Assembly (NCBI GenBank): GCA_947631615.1
Contig: CANRLX010000023.1
Coordinates: 1-35,009 of the forward strand
Origin: an uncultured Acetatifactor sp.
GTDB lineage: Bacteria > Bacillota > Clostridia > Lachnospirales > Lachnospiraceae
Direction of reading: 5' to 3'
Length of the DNA stretch: 35,009 nucleotides
The notes under the pieces were generated by a model that did no database searches, was not told the DNA's origin, and saw nothing but the letters and a program-made list of their open reading frames with translations. Shown piece after piece: positions 24,625-32,799 of this stretch; the first letter of the stretch is position 1, and each line of letters begins with the position of its first letter. A program made the translations under genes and the position numbers.

Positions 24625-26418
24625 TTGGAACGGGTCGCAGACTATATCATTAAGAGGCTGGAGCAGGAAGGCGTTGACACGATATTCCTGATCACAGGCC
24701 GCGGCATTCTGTATCTTTCTGACGCTGTTGCCAGAGACCAGAATATTCGTGGCGTTTCTGTCTATCACGAGCAGGGCGCGTCCTATGCAGCTATGGCATA
24801 TGCTGCTGCTCGGGATGGCATGGGGACATGTCTTGTCTCTACAGGCTGCGCGGCAACGAACGCGGTCACGGCAGCCCTTTGCGCGTGGCAGGATAATCTT
24901 CCCTGTGTCTTCATTTCCGGGCAACACATGCTGCGGGAGACTACGCGACATACGGGGGTTCCTATCCGTACCTATGGGTCTCAGGAAGCGGATATAATCA
25001 GCATTGTGAAACCAATTACCAAATATGCGGTGATGCTGGAGAATCCGGAAGATGTTGCGGTCGAATTGGATAAGGCTATCTATTGGGCGAACGAGGGCAG
25101 AAAGGGACCGGTATGGATCGATGTACCGCTGGATGTGCAGAATATGCGCATAGAGGCGGAACAACTCAGAAGATATATGCCAGAAAAGCCATCTGCCGGC
25201 GCTGTGGCAGATGAGGTCGTTCATTTGATTGCGGACGAGCTGTCTATCGCCGAAAGGCCGCTGCTGTTTGTGGGAGGCGGTGTCCGCAGTGCAGGTGCAC
25301 AGGATCTAGTCCGAGAGTTTTCCACAGAGACAGGTATCCCAATCGTCTTTTCCACGTCTGCGGCGGACACTGTGGGGGCCGGAGAGATGGTATCCATCGG
25401 GGCCGTAGGTAGTCTGGGTGGCAGCCGGGCGGGAAATTTCGCAGTCCAGAATGCGGATTATCTGTTGGTGCTGGGGTCTAAGCTCTGTTCCCAGACGATA
25501 GGTTCGGATGCGGAGCGATTCTCCCGAGCGGCGAGGATCACTGTAGTGGATATAGATCCAGCAGAACATCAAAAAAACGGCGCTCGTATTGACAATTGTG
25601 TGTGTGCAGATGTCAAACAGTTTATGAAGCAGTTATGTGCGGTGAAACCAACTGTCCGTTGTGTGCCTTGGATGGAAAAGTGCCTGCACTGGAAGGACTG
25701 CTTTTCGGTCAAGAAGGAGCGCTTTCTTGAGGAAAGGCATGAAGGGCGGATTGACCTTTATCGGTTCGCGGATGTTCTCTCCGATCTGCTGCCGGAGGAT
25801 GCTACGGTGATCACGGACGCCGGCTTTGAGGAGCTCATCATCCCGTCGGCGGTACGGTACAAGAATGGGCAGAGATGCCTTTTTCCTGCTGCCCAGGGCG
25901 CTATGGGATATGCTGTTCCGGCTGTTCTTGGGACCTATTTTGCCGGCCGGAGGAACATCGTGGCGGTGGTGGGCGACGGTTCCGTTATGATGAATGTGCA
26001 GGAACTGCAGATCATCCGCTGGCACAATATTCCGGCAAAGATTTTTATTATCAACAACAATATGTATGCGGTCATCCGCAAACGGCAGAAGGATCTGTTT
26101 CGACGGCGTACCATCGGCAACGACCCGTCAGACGGTGTCCCAAGTCCGGACTTTGAAAAAATTGCCGGAAGCTTTGACCTTGACTATCGCCGGATCAACA
26201 AAGAAAACGAGCTTTCAGCATCTGTTCGTGATGTTTTGGAGATGGATCGTCCCTGTATCTGTGAAGTGATGTGCAAGACGGAACAGCCGTATTTGCATGA
26301 GTCTGTAGCGATCAATGAGGCACACCGTGTGGTGAAACGGCCCATTGAGGACATGTCGCCGTTTTTGGATAGGGAGGTATTCCTAGCTGAGATGATCGTG
26401 GAACCGATCAAGGAGTGA
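24625..26418 (+). CDS. Thiamine-pyrophosphate-dependent enzyme (acetolactate-synthase/YerE-like)
   Basis: The 597-residue protein has the three-domain arrangement of the acetolactate synthase family: catalytic Glu in YHEQGASYAAMAYA (E49), a central FAD-type or dehydrogenase-like domain around residues 190-330, and the TPP/Mg site GDG (450-452, VVGDGSVMMN) followed by IINNNMYA. It would decarboxylate a 2-oxo acid and pass on the two-carbon unit, or only decarboxylate. In O-antigen loci, relatives such as YerE add an acetyl unit to a keto-sugar to make branched sugars. Alternatively it may work with the NeuB-like gene that follows closely. The TTG start has AAAAGGGGG upstream. The frame is open and no residues are obviously missing. 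Confidence 0.88.
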   Translation: MERVADYIIKRLEQEGVDTIFLITGRGILYLSDAVARDQNIRGVSVYHEQGASYAAMAYAAARDGMGTCLVSTGCAATNAVTAALCAWQDNLPCVFISGQHMLRETTRHTGVPIRTYGSQEADIISIVKPITKYAVMLENPEDVAVELDKAIYWANEGRKGPVWIDVPLDVQNMRIEAEQLRRYMPEKPSAGAVADEVVHLIADELSIAERPLLFVGGGVRSAGAQDLVREFSTETGIPIVFSTSAADTVGAGEMVSIGAVGSLGGSRAGNFAVQNADYLLVLGSKLCSQTIGSDAERFSRAARITVVDIDPAEHQKNGARIDNCVCADVKQFMKQLCAVKPTVRCVPWMEKCLHWKDCFSVKKERFLEERHEGRIDLYRFADVLSDLLPEDATVITDAGFEELIIPSAVRYKNGQRCLFPAAQGAMGYAVPAVLGTYFAGRRNIVAVVGDGSVMMNVQELQIIRWHNIPAKIFIINNNMYAVIRKRQKDLFRRRTIGNDPSDGVPSPDFEKIAGSFDLDYRRINKENELSASVRDVLEMDRPCICEVMCKTEQPYLHESVAINEAHRVVKRPIEDMSPFLDREVFLAEMIVEPIKE

Positions 26419-26426
26419 GGTGTAAC

Positions 26427-27459
26427 ATGAGCGGCATCGTGTTGAATGACGGAGCGGCATTGGCGAATTACGAGAAGCCATATTTTGTCGCGGAAGTGAA
26501 CAGCAGCCATAACGGCAACGTGGACGTGGCGCGGCAGATGATCGATGCAGCCGCTGATGCGGGGTGCGATTGCGTAAAGTTTCAGTCCTGGTCGGCCAAG
26601 TCGCTCTATTCCAGAACGTATTATAAGAAAAACCCCATTGCTGAGCGGTTTGTGAAAAAGCTGTCTCTGACGCCGGCACAGCTGAAAGAGATGGCGGACC
26701 ACTGTGCAAGCCGAGGCGTCAGTTTTTCGTCAACTCCATACTCTGAGGAGGAAGTGGATTTTCTGACGGAGGATTGCCACGTGCCCTTTATCAAAATTGC
26801 GTCCATGGAGATAAATAACCTGGGATTTTTGCGGTACATTGGGGCGAAGAAGCATCCTGTTTGTGCTGTCTACGGGCATGGCAGAGATGGAAGAAGTGGA
26901 AAAAGCAGTACATACGCTGGAGGAAACAGGAAACCGCCAAATTGTACTGCTACACTGTGTGTCAATCTATCCCGCTAAGGCGGAGACGATTAATCTGAAC
27001 AACATTATTGGCTTGCGGGAGCATTTCCCGGATTACCCAATTGGTTTTTCCGACCACACCCTAGGCAGTGCCGCTGCCATTGCCGCCACGGCGCTGGGTG
27101 CGGCGCTTATAGAAAAGCATCTCACCTTGGATGCAAAGAAGATCGGCATGGACAATCAGATGGCTATGGAGCCGGATGCGCTGAAAGATATGGTAAGAAC
27201 TTGTCATGTCATACACGAGGCATTGGGTTCTAAAGAACGCTCTGTCTTGCCAGAGGAGTATGAACAGCGCAAGAATATGCGGCGCAGCGTGGTCACAACA
27301 CGAGGCATCGCCAAAGGTGAAACACTGCGGAGGGAAGATCTTGACGTAAAGCGGCCCGGCACTGGTTTTCCACCGGGATATCTGTGCGAGCTGATCGGGC
27401 GGGTTGCAGCATGCGATATTGAGGCGGATACAGTCGTTGAACCGTCTGATCTCCTATAA
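26427..27459 (+). pseudogene. neuB: NeuB-family N-acetylneuraminate-type synthase with one frameshift
   Basis: Two overlapping open frames together make one 343-residue protein of normal NeuB length. The first covers KPYFVAEVNSSHNGNVDVA to GAKKHPV. The second continues VLSTGMAEMEEVEKAV, SDHTLGSAAAIAATALGA and IEKHLTLD, and then the C-terminal SAF (antifreeze-like) domain with KRPGTGFPPG. The break is at a TTT (26860-26862), and removing one T gives HPVVLSTGM exactly as the family needs. NeuB enzymes condense PEP with an N-acetylhexosamine to make a nonulosonic acid. There is no NeuC or NeuA partner in the window. The lesion is in a short T3, so it is either a real mutation or a sequencing error. 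It is not a typical phase tract. AGGAGTGAGG precedes the ATG at 26427. Confidence 0.88.
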
Positions 27460-27511
27460 CTTCTTACGTCTATCTCTTATTTTATCAATTCATTTTTTGG
27501 AGGATTTCAAC

Positions 27512-27748
27512 ATGAACGAAGAGAAGTATCTGAACATTTTCATGGAGAGCTTTGATGTCGACGCCGATACGGCCAAGACCTTGAAGTATCAGGACATCCC
27601 GGCGTGGGATTCTGTGGGGCATATGAGCCTGATCGCTGCGCTGGAGGATAATTTTGATATCATGATGGAGACAGATGATATCATCGACTTCAACTCCTAT
27701 GAAAAGGGCAAGGAACTCCTTTCCAAGAATTACGGGATCGAATTCTGA
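27512..27748 (+). CDS. Acyl carrier protein (second carrier in the window)
   Basis: The 78-residue acidic protein has the phosphopantetheine site PAWDSVGHMSLIAALE with the acceptor at about S34, the version often found in carrier proteins of polysaccharide and secondary-metabolite loci. The ATG at 27512 has TTGGAGGA upstream; no earlier start is supported. Its TGA shares bases with the ATG of the acyl ligase that follows, so the two are coupled and the ligase probably loads this carrier. It is clearly distinct from the DltC-like carrier at 20343. Confidence 0.9.
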   Translation: MNEEKYLNIFMESFDVDADTAKTLKYQDIPAWDSVGHMSLIAALEDNFDIMMETDDIIDFNSYEKGKELLSKNYGIEF

Positions 27749-29160
27749 TGATCTGGGACCTGAAAAAGTATCGTGACCGCGCCGCCGTGCTGGATGAGTA
27801 CGGCTGTGCGGTCTCCTATGGCGAGCTGGCAGCCGAGGGTGAACGTATTGCTCAGGCTGCCGGCTGCCGTAGTCTGGTGTTCTGCCTGTGCGCCAATTCT
27901 GTGGGCTCCATTGCCGGGTATGTGGCCTTCCTGAACGCCGGGATCGTGCCGGTGCTGTTGAACGCCCATCTGGAGCGGGTGCTGCTGGATCGGTTGCTGG
28001 AAGTCTATGCACCCAAGTACCTGTGGGTCCCGGAGGAACAGGCGGGCAGCTTTGCCGGTATGGAAAGCGTATACAGTGTATATGGCTATTGCCTGCTGCG
28101 GACAGGGTATCCTAAGGAGTACCCGCTGTTCCCGGAGCTGGGCCTTCTGCTCACCACCTCCGGCTCCACGGGGAGCCCCAAATTCGTCCGGCAGAGCTAT
28201 GCCAATATCCTTGCCAATGCCCAGTCCATTGTGCAGTATCTAGAGCTGGACGAGACGGAAAGGCCCATCACCACCCTGCCCATGAATTATACCTACGGTC
28301 TTTCCATCATCAACAGTCATCTGCTGGTGGGGGCCACGCTGCTGGTTACGGATAAGGGCCTTATGCAGCGGGAGTTCTGGCAGTTTTTCCGTGAACAGAA
28401 GGCTACATCTTTCGGCGGCGTTCCCTATACTTATGAGATGCTGGAGCGGCTGCGCTTTTTCCGCATGGACCTGCCCAGCCTGCGCACGATGACCCAGGCC
28501 GGAGGCAAGCTGACCCCTGAACTGCATAAAAAGTTTGCCGAGTACGCTGCCGAAAAAGGCAAACGTTTTGTTGTCATGTACGGCCAGTGCGAGGCCACCG
28601 CGCGGATGGGCTATCTGCCCGCTGATAAGGCCGTGGAACGGTGTGGGTCCATGGGCATCGCGATTCCCGGCGGCAGTTTCCGCCTGGTCGGCGCCGGCGG
28701 TGGGACCATCACTCAGCCCTATATCACCGGAGAGCTGATCTACGAGGGGCCTAATGTCACCCTGGGCTATGCCGAGAGCGGCGCGGACCTTATCAAAGGC
28801 GATGAGCGCCATGGCGTGCTGGAGACCGGCGACATGGCCCAGTTCGACGAGGACGGGTATTTTTATATCGTCGGAAGAAAGAAACGTTTCCTCAAGATCT
28901 ACGGCAACCGGGTCAATCTGGACGAAGTGGACCGGCTGGTCAAGGGACATTTTTCGGGCATCGACTGTGCCAGCGCCGGCGTGGATGACCATATGTACCT
29001 GTTCGTGACGGATGGGGCCCGGGCGGACGAGGTGAAGGACTTCATCGTGACCAAGACGGGGTTGAATCATGCGGCGTTCCAAATGGTCGTCATCAACGAG
29101 ATCCCCAAAAACGACGCTGGCAAAACGCTCTATAATGAGCTGGCAAAGTATTATCAGTGA
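27748..29160 (+). CDS. AMP-forming acyl ligase (ANL superfamily), partner of the second carrier
   Basis: The 470-residue protein has TSGSTGSPK (137-145), LPMNYTYGLSIINSHL in the substrate region, MYGQCEATARMGYL, ETGDMAQFDEDGYFYIVGRKKRFLK and a catalytic lysine near the C-terminus in DAGKTLYNEL (K459). The DltA-like Asp that binds an amino group is missing here. Where that enzyme has YFDNSILD, this one has NYTYGLSIINS, which suggests a carboxylic rather than amino-acid substrate. It should activate an acid with ATP and transfer it to the adjacent carrier protein. It ends about a dozen bases before the thioesterase. The exact acid is unknown. Confidence 0.87.
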   Translation: MIWDLKKYRDRAAVLDEYGCAVSYGELAAEGERIAQAAGCRSLVFCLCANSVGSIAGYVAFLNAGIVPVLLNAHLERVLLDRLLEVYAPKYLWVPEEQAGSFAGMESVYSVYGYCLLRTGYPKEYPLFPELGLLLTTSGSTGSPKFVRQSYANILANAQSIVQYLELDETERPITTLPMNYTYGLSIINSHLLVGATLLVTDKGLMQREFWQFFREQKATSFGGVPYTYEMLERLRFFRMDLPSLRTMTQAGGKLTPELHKKFAEYAAEKGKRFVVMYGQCEATARMGYLPADKAVERCGSMGIAIPGGSFRLVGAGGGTITQPYITGELIYEGPNVTLGYAESGADLIKGDERHGVLETGDMAQFDEDGYFYIVGRKKRFLKIYGNRVNLDEVDRLVKGHFSGIDCASAGVDDHMYLFVTDGARADEVKDFIVTKTGLNHAAFQMVVINEIPKNDAGKTLYNELAKYYQ

Positions 29161-29173
29161 CCGGGAGGAACAT

Positions 29174-29875
29174 ATGCGGCTTTTCTGCTTGACTTTCGCG
29201 GGCGGGAGCGTCTCCTTCTTCAACGGGCTGGCTGTCTGCCTCAGACCGGAGATCGAACTGGAGGGGCTGGAGTATGCCGGTCATGCCGGCCGGCACCGAG
29301 AGCCGTTTTACAGCAACTTTGACGAGCTGGTCCGGGATATGTACTGCAAGATCGGCGAGAAGGTCGGAAAGGGAGAGCCGTATGCCCTGCTGGGCTATAG
29401 TATGGGCGCCATCGCAGCCGCTGAAGTGACCAATATGATCCTCACCGACGGCAAAGTCCCCGGCCCTGCCCACGTGTTTCTCGTTTCCCACGGTCCCCGG
29501 CCAATGGTCAGGCCGCGCGGCCCGGGCCCCAGGACCGACGAGGAGATCAAACAACTGACTATCCGCTTCGGCGGACTGTCCGAACAGCTTATCCACAGCC
29601 CTACCTTCTGGCGGGTGTATCTGCCTGTGTATCGCGCGGACTACGGGCTCATCTCCGGCTACAATTTTAGCCGGCTGGATTTCACGGTCAATGTTCCGGC
29701 AACGGCCCTCTACTCGCCGGAGGATATCCCGCGGGAGCATGTGGCGCAGTGGGGACAAGTGTTTCTCGGCGGGTGCGATGCGCTTGAATTCGACGGAGGA
29801 CACTTTTTCCTGCGAGGTCACGAGAGAGAAGCTGCGGATGAGATCAAAGGGAGACTGAGGCAATATGTTATTTGA
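29174..29875 (+). CDS. Type II thioesterase (alpha/beta hydrolase, GrsT/LgrE-like)
   Basis: The 233-residue protein has the alpha/beta-hydrolase signature LFCLTFAGGSVSFF near the start and the nucleophile elbow GYSMGA (S76), with YSPEDIP and FDGGHFFLRGHE supplying the acid and histidine of the triad. Type II thioesterases remove wrong or stalled acyl groups from carrier proteins in NRPS and PKS systems, and here would edit the adjacent carrier protein or release its product. The ATG at 29174 is chosen for GGGAGG 5 bases upstream; the open frame runs further upstream only by chance. It overlaps the LuxE-like gene by 11 bases. Confidence 0.9.
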   Translation: MRLFCLTFAGGSVSFFNGLAVCLRPEIELEGLEYAGHAGRHREPFYSNFDELVRDMYCKIGEKVGKGEPYALLGYSMGAIAAAEVTNMILTDGKVPGPAHVFLVSHGPRPMVRPRGPGPRTDEEIKQLTIRFGGLSEQLIHSPTFWRVYLPVYRADYGLISGYNFSRLDFTVNVPATALYSPEDIPREHVAQWGQVFLGGCDALEFDGGHFFLRGHEREAADEIKGRLRQYVI

Positions 29876-30956
29876 GGAGTTCTTGCAGATACCGCCCTAT
29901 TCGCTGGGGCGGGAGGATAAACACACTCTCCTTACCCGGCGTCTAACGGAGCTGACGGAGCACCACCGGGTCCGCTGCCCGGAATATCGGCGGATGTTGG
30001 ACAGCGTTGGATATGACAGCAAGAGAGTGTCCGGCTATGAGGACCTGCCGTTTTTGCCGGTACGGCTATTCAAGGAGCTCATCCTCAAAAGTGTGCCCCA
30101 GGAAGACGTGGTGAAGACCATGACTTCCTCCGGCACTACCGGCCAGGCTGTGTCGCGTATCTTTCTGGACCGGGTCACCTCCGCCAATCAGCAGAAAGCC
30201 ATGGTCAAGATCGTATCCGATTTCCTGGGCGCATCCCGTCTGCCTATGATCATTCTGGACTGCCCTTCCGTAGTGAAGGACCGGAATATGTTCTCTGCCC
30301 GAGGTGCTGGTATTCTGGGCTTTTCCATCTTCGGCGCAAAAAAGATCTATGCTCTGGATGACGATATGCACTTGGATATCGATGGACTGTGTGCGTTTTT
30401 GGAGCGGTTCCAGGGGCAGGACATCCTGCTGTTCGGCTTCACGTTCATGGTGTGGCAGCACTTTTACCGGGAGCTGGTCCGGCTGAAAGAGCGGGGCACC
30501 GTCTTTGACCTGTCCCGAGGCATCCTGATCCATGGCGGCGGCTGGAAAAAGCTAGCGAGCGAGGCCGTCAGTCCACAGGAGTTCCACGATAAACTTCGGG
30601 ACGTGTGCGGCCTGGATAGGGTGCATGATTACTATGGCATGGTAGAACAGACCGGCTGTATTTACATGCAGTGTGCGTGCGGCCACCTTCACGCCAGCAT
30701 CTTCTCTGACGTAATCGTCCGCCGGTCCCGGGATTTTGGCGTGTGCGCCGCCGGTGAACCAGGGATCATTCAGGTGGTGTCTGCCATCCCGGAGTCTTAC
30801 CCGGGCCACTCCCTGCTCACGGAGGACGAAGGTGTACTCTTGGGCGAGGACGACTGTCCCTGCGGCAGAAAAGGGAAGTATTTTAAGATCAATGGCCGGC
30901 TGAAAAATGCAGAGATTCGGGGGTGCAGCGATACCTATGCGGCGAAATTCGGTTGA
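29865..30956 (+). CDS. luxE: LuxE-family acyl-protein synthetase
   Basis: The 363-residue protein is of the LuxE family. The AMP-binding loop is TMTSSGTTGQ (86-94 region) and the C-terminal signature is GRLKNAEIRGCSD, with the family's acyl-accepting cysteine at C354. YYGMVEQTGCIYMQC and CPCGRKGKY are other typical elements. LuxE activates a fatty acid with ATP and passes it to LuxC for reduction. There is no luciferase or LuxD here, so the aldehyde product would be used for glycan modification or some other purpose. The gene overlaps the thioesterase and the start of the LuxC-like gene, so the order thioesterase, synthetase, reductase is translationally coupled. Confidence 0.9.
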   Translation: MLFEEFLQIPPYSLGREDKHTLLTRRLTELTEHHRVRCPEYRRMLDSVGYDSKRVSGYEDLPFLPVRLFKELILKSVPQEDVVKTMTSSGTTGQAVSRIFLDRVTSANQQKAMVKIVSDFLGASRLPMIILDCPSVVKDRNMFSARGAGILGFSIFGAKKIYALDDDMHLDIDGLCAFLERFQGQDILLFGFTFMVWQHFYRELVRLKERGTVFDLSRGILIHGGGWKKLASEAVSPQEFHDKLRDVCGLDRVHDYYGMVEQTGCIYMQCACGHLHASIFSDVIVRRSRDFGVCAAGEPGIIQVVSAIPESYPGHSLLTEDEGVLLGEDDCPCGRKGKYFKINGRLKNAEIRGCSDTYAAKFG

Positions 30957-32151
30957 TCTGACAGGTGTCACATTTCTTGTGGGCGACGCGGATATCGCTG
31001 CCGCCATGCCATCCGTGCCGGCGCTCGCGCCCTTTGACGGGTGCATCCTGAGCTTTCTGAACACCGTGGCAAAGACGATTTTGGCAGATCGGGAGGCAAA
31101 GGGCTATCCCGATGTGGTAACGTTTGCCTTTTGGATACGCGGTGCCTCTACAAAAAAGCTGCAAGAGCGGTTCTGCCGGGCGGATGGCCCTGTCCGTCTT
31201 GGACGGGGTGTGGCCTTCCATATCGCCCCGTCCAACGTGCCGGTGAATTATGCGTATTCTCTGACGGCGGGCCTTCTGACCGGCAATGCCAATATCGTGC
31301 GCGTGCCGTCCAAGGATTTTCCACAGGTCGGTATCATTGACCGGACCCTTGCCGGTGTGCTGTCTATGCCGGAGTATGCCGATATGAGACGGCGTGTGTG
31401 CCTGGTGCGGTACGGGAGGAACCGGGCTGTCAATGACGCGCTGTCCGCTATCGCCGACACCCGCATCATATGGGGCGGCGACGCTACCATTGCCGAGGTG
31501 CGCAAGTCTCCGCTGCCGCCCAGAGCCGGCGAGGTTACCTTCGCTGACAGGTTCTCCCTGGCGGTGATCGACGCCGGCAGCTATCTGGCGAGAGAGGATA
31601 AGGACCGCGTGGCAGAGGATTTTTATAACGATACTTATCTCACGGACCAGAACGCCTGTACCAGTCCGCGCATGGTCATCTGGACAGGAACCCGCCGAGA
31701 GGAGGCCAAGGCTGAATTCTGGGGGCGGCTGCATGAGCTGGTGCGGGAAAAATACGCATTTCAGCCCATCCAAGGCGTCAATAAGCTGACCAGCGCCTGT
31801 CTGGCGGCTGTCAGCCAGGAGGGCGTCCGCGTGGAGCCCCACGGCGACAATCTGATGGTGCGGGTCCGCCTGCCTGCGCTTACCGGCACCATCATGGATC
31901 TGAAGGACAATTCCGGGTATTTTTTTGAGTACGACTGTGATGATATCCTGGAGCTGAGCCCGCTGTGTGATGACGACAGATGTCAGACTGTCTCGTATCT
32001 GGGGGACCCGGATATGTTCCGCCCCTTGCTGGCGGCGGGCGTACGGGGCGTTGACCGCATTGTGCCGATGGGAAAGACGATGGATTTTGACCTGATCTGG
32101 GACGGCTACGACCTGGTGAGCCGCCTGACGCGGATCGTGAATGTGATCTGA
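30937..32151 (+). CDS. luxC: LuxC-family acyl-CoA/acyl-ACP reductase
   Basis: The 404-residue protein (from ATG 30937; an in-frame ATG at 30907 would add 10 residues) is the reductase partner of LuxE. LGRGVAFHIAPSNVPVNYAYS resembles the aldehyde-dehydrogenase fold nucleotide region, and the thioester cysteine is in DQNACTSPRM (C241). It should take an acyl group from the LuxE cysteine or an acyl carrier and reduce it with NADPH to an aldehyde. Closest relatives work in bioluminescence, but LuxC/LuxE pairs without luciferase also occur in surface-glycan and lipid loci. The overlap with the LuxE end supports coupling. Confidence 0.88.
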   Translation: MRRNSVDLTGVTFLVGDADIAAAMPSVPALAPFDGCILSFLNTVAKTILADREAKGYPDVVTFAFWIRGASTKKLQERFCRADGPVRLGRGVAFHIAPSNVPVNYAYSLTAGLLTGNANIVRVPSKDFPQVGIIDRTLAGVLSMPEYADMRRRVCLVRYGRNRAVNDALSAIADTRIIWGGDATIAEVRKSPLPPRAGEVTFADRFSLAVIDAGSYLAREDKDRVAEDFYNDTYLTDQNACTSPRMVIWTGTRREEAKAEFWGRLHELVREKYAFQPIQGVNKLTSACLAAVSQEGVRVEPHGDNLMVRVRLPALTGTIMDLKDNSGYFFEYDCDDILELSPLCDDDRCQTVSYLGDPDMFRPLLAAGVRGVDRIVPMGKTMDFDLIWDGYDLVSRLTRIVNVI

Positions 32152-32180
32152 TCTGCGTTTTGTCTGACGGAGTGAGAGAG

Positions 32181-32792
32181 ATGGCAAGAGAAGAGATATA
32201 TGGCAGGAGAAGCATTAGAAAGTATAAGCAGGACATGCTTTCACCGGATGTGATCCATGAGATCCTGGATGCGGGAAGAGCGGCTCCGTCCGGCAGCAAC
32301 CGGCAGCCCTGGAGATTCCAGGTCTATGCAGGCGAGAAGAAAAAACAGCTCCTGTCGGCTATGGAAGCAGGGGTGAACCGGGAGAGGCGGGGTGAGGCAA
32401 AGCTCCAGGACTATTTTCAGGACGCCCGCTATGGATACTTTGTCAATGCGGCGTCTCTTCGCGCTATGAAGATGGCCCCTGTAGTGATTGTCGTCTTGAA
32501 TCCTTATGGGAAAAGTCCCTTTGAACAGGTCACAGTTCGGGAGCGGGTCTCCGAGATAATCGATACGCTCTCCGTCGGCGGCGCGGTGGAGAACATGTTG
32601 CTGCGCGCCTATGAACTGGGCGTGGGGAGCCTGTGGATCGGGGGCTCGTTCTGGGCCTATGAGGAGCTTGAGCGGTATATTGGGGAGCCAGGCCAGGTGG
32701 TGTGCGCCATCGCCCTCGGCTATGCGGATGAAACGCCCCCGCCTCGGCCCAGAAAAAACTTGGAAGATATCGTCGAGTATTATATGGAGTAA
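32181..32792 (+). CDS. Nitroreductase-family FMN oxidoreductase
   Basis: The 203-residue protein has the family's N-terminal YGRRSIRKYKQD, the FMN-binding APSGSNRQPWRF, the VGGAVENMLLRAYELG helix and GSLWIGGSFW. Members reduce nitro, quinone or enone compounds with NAD(P)H and FMN. Within this cluster it might reduce an enoyl or other unsaturated intermediate produced by the FabZ-like enzymes, but that is speculation. The ATG at 32181 has CGGAG 8 bases upstream, and TTG at 32160 is less likely. It sits between the LuxC-like gene and the fourth FabZ-like gene. Confidence 0.88.
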   Translation: MAREEIYGRRSIRKYKQDMLSPDVIHEILDAGRAAPSGSNRQPWRFQVYAGEKKKQLLSAMEAGVNRERRGEAKLQDYFQDARYGYFVNAASLRAMKMAPVVIVVLNPYGKSPFEQVTVRERVSEIIDTLSVGGAVENMLLRAYELGVGSLWIGGSFWAYEELERYIGEPGQVVCAIALGYADETPPPRPRKNLEDIVEYYME

Positions 32793-32799
32793 AATAAAA

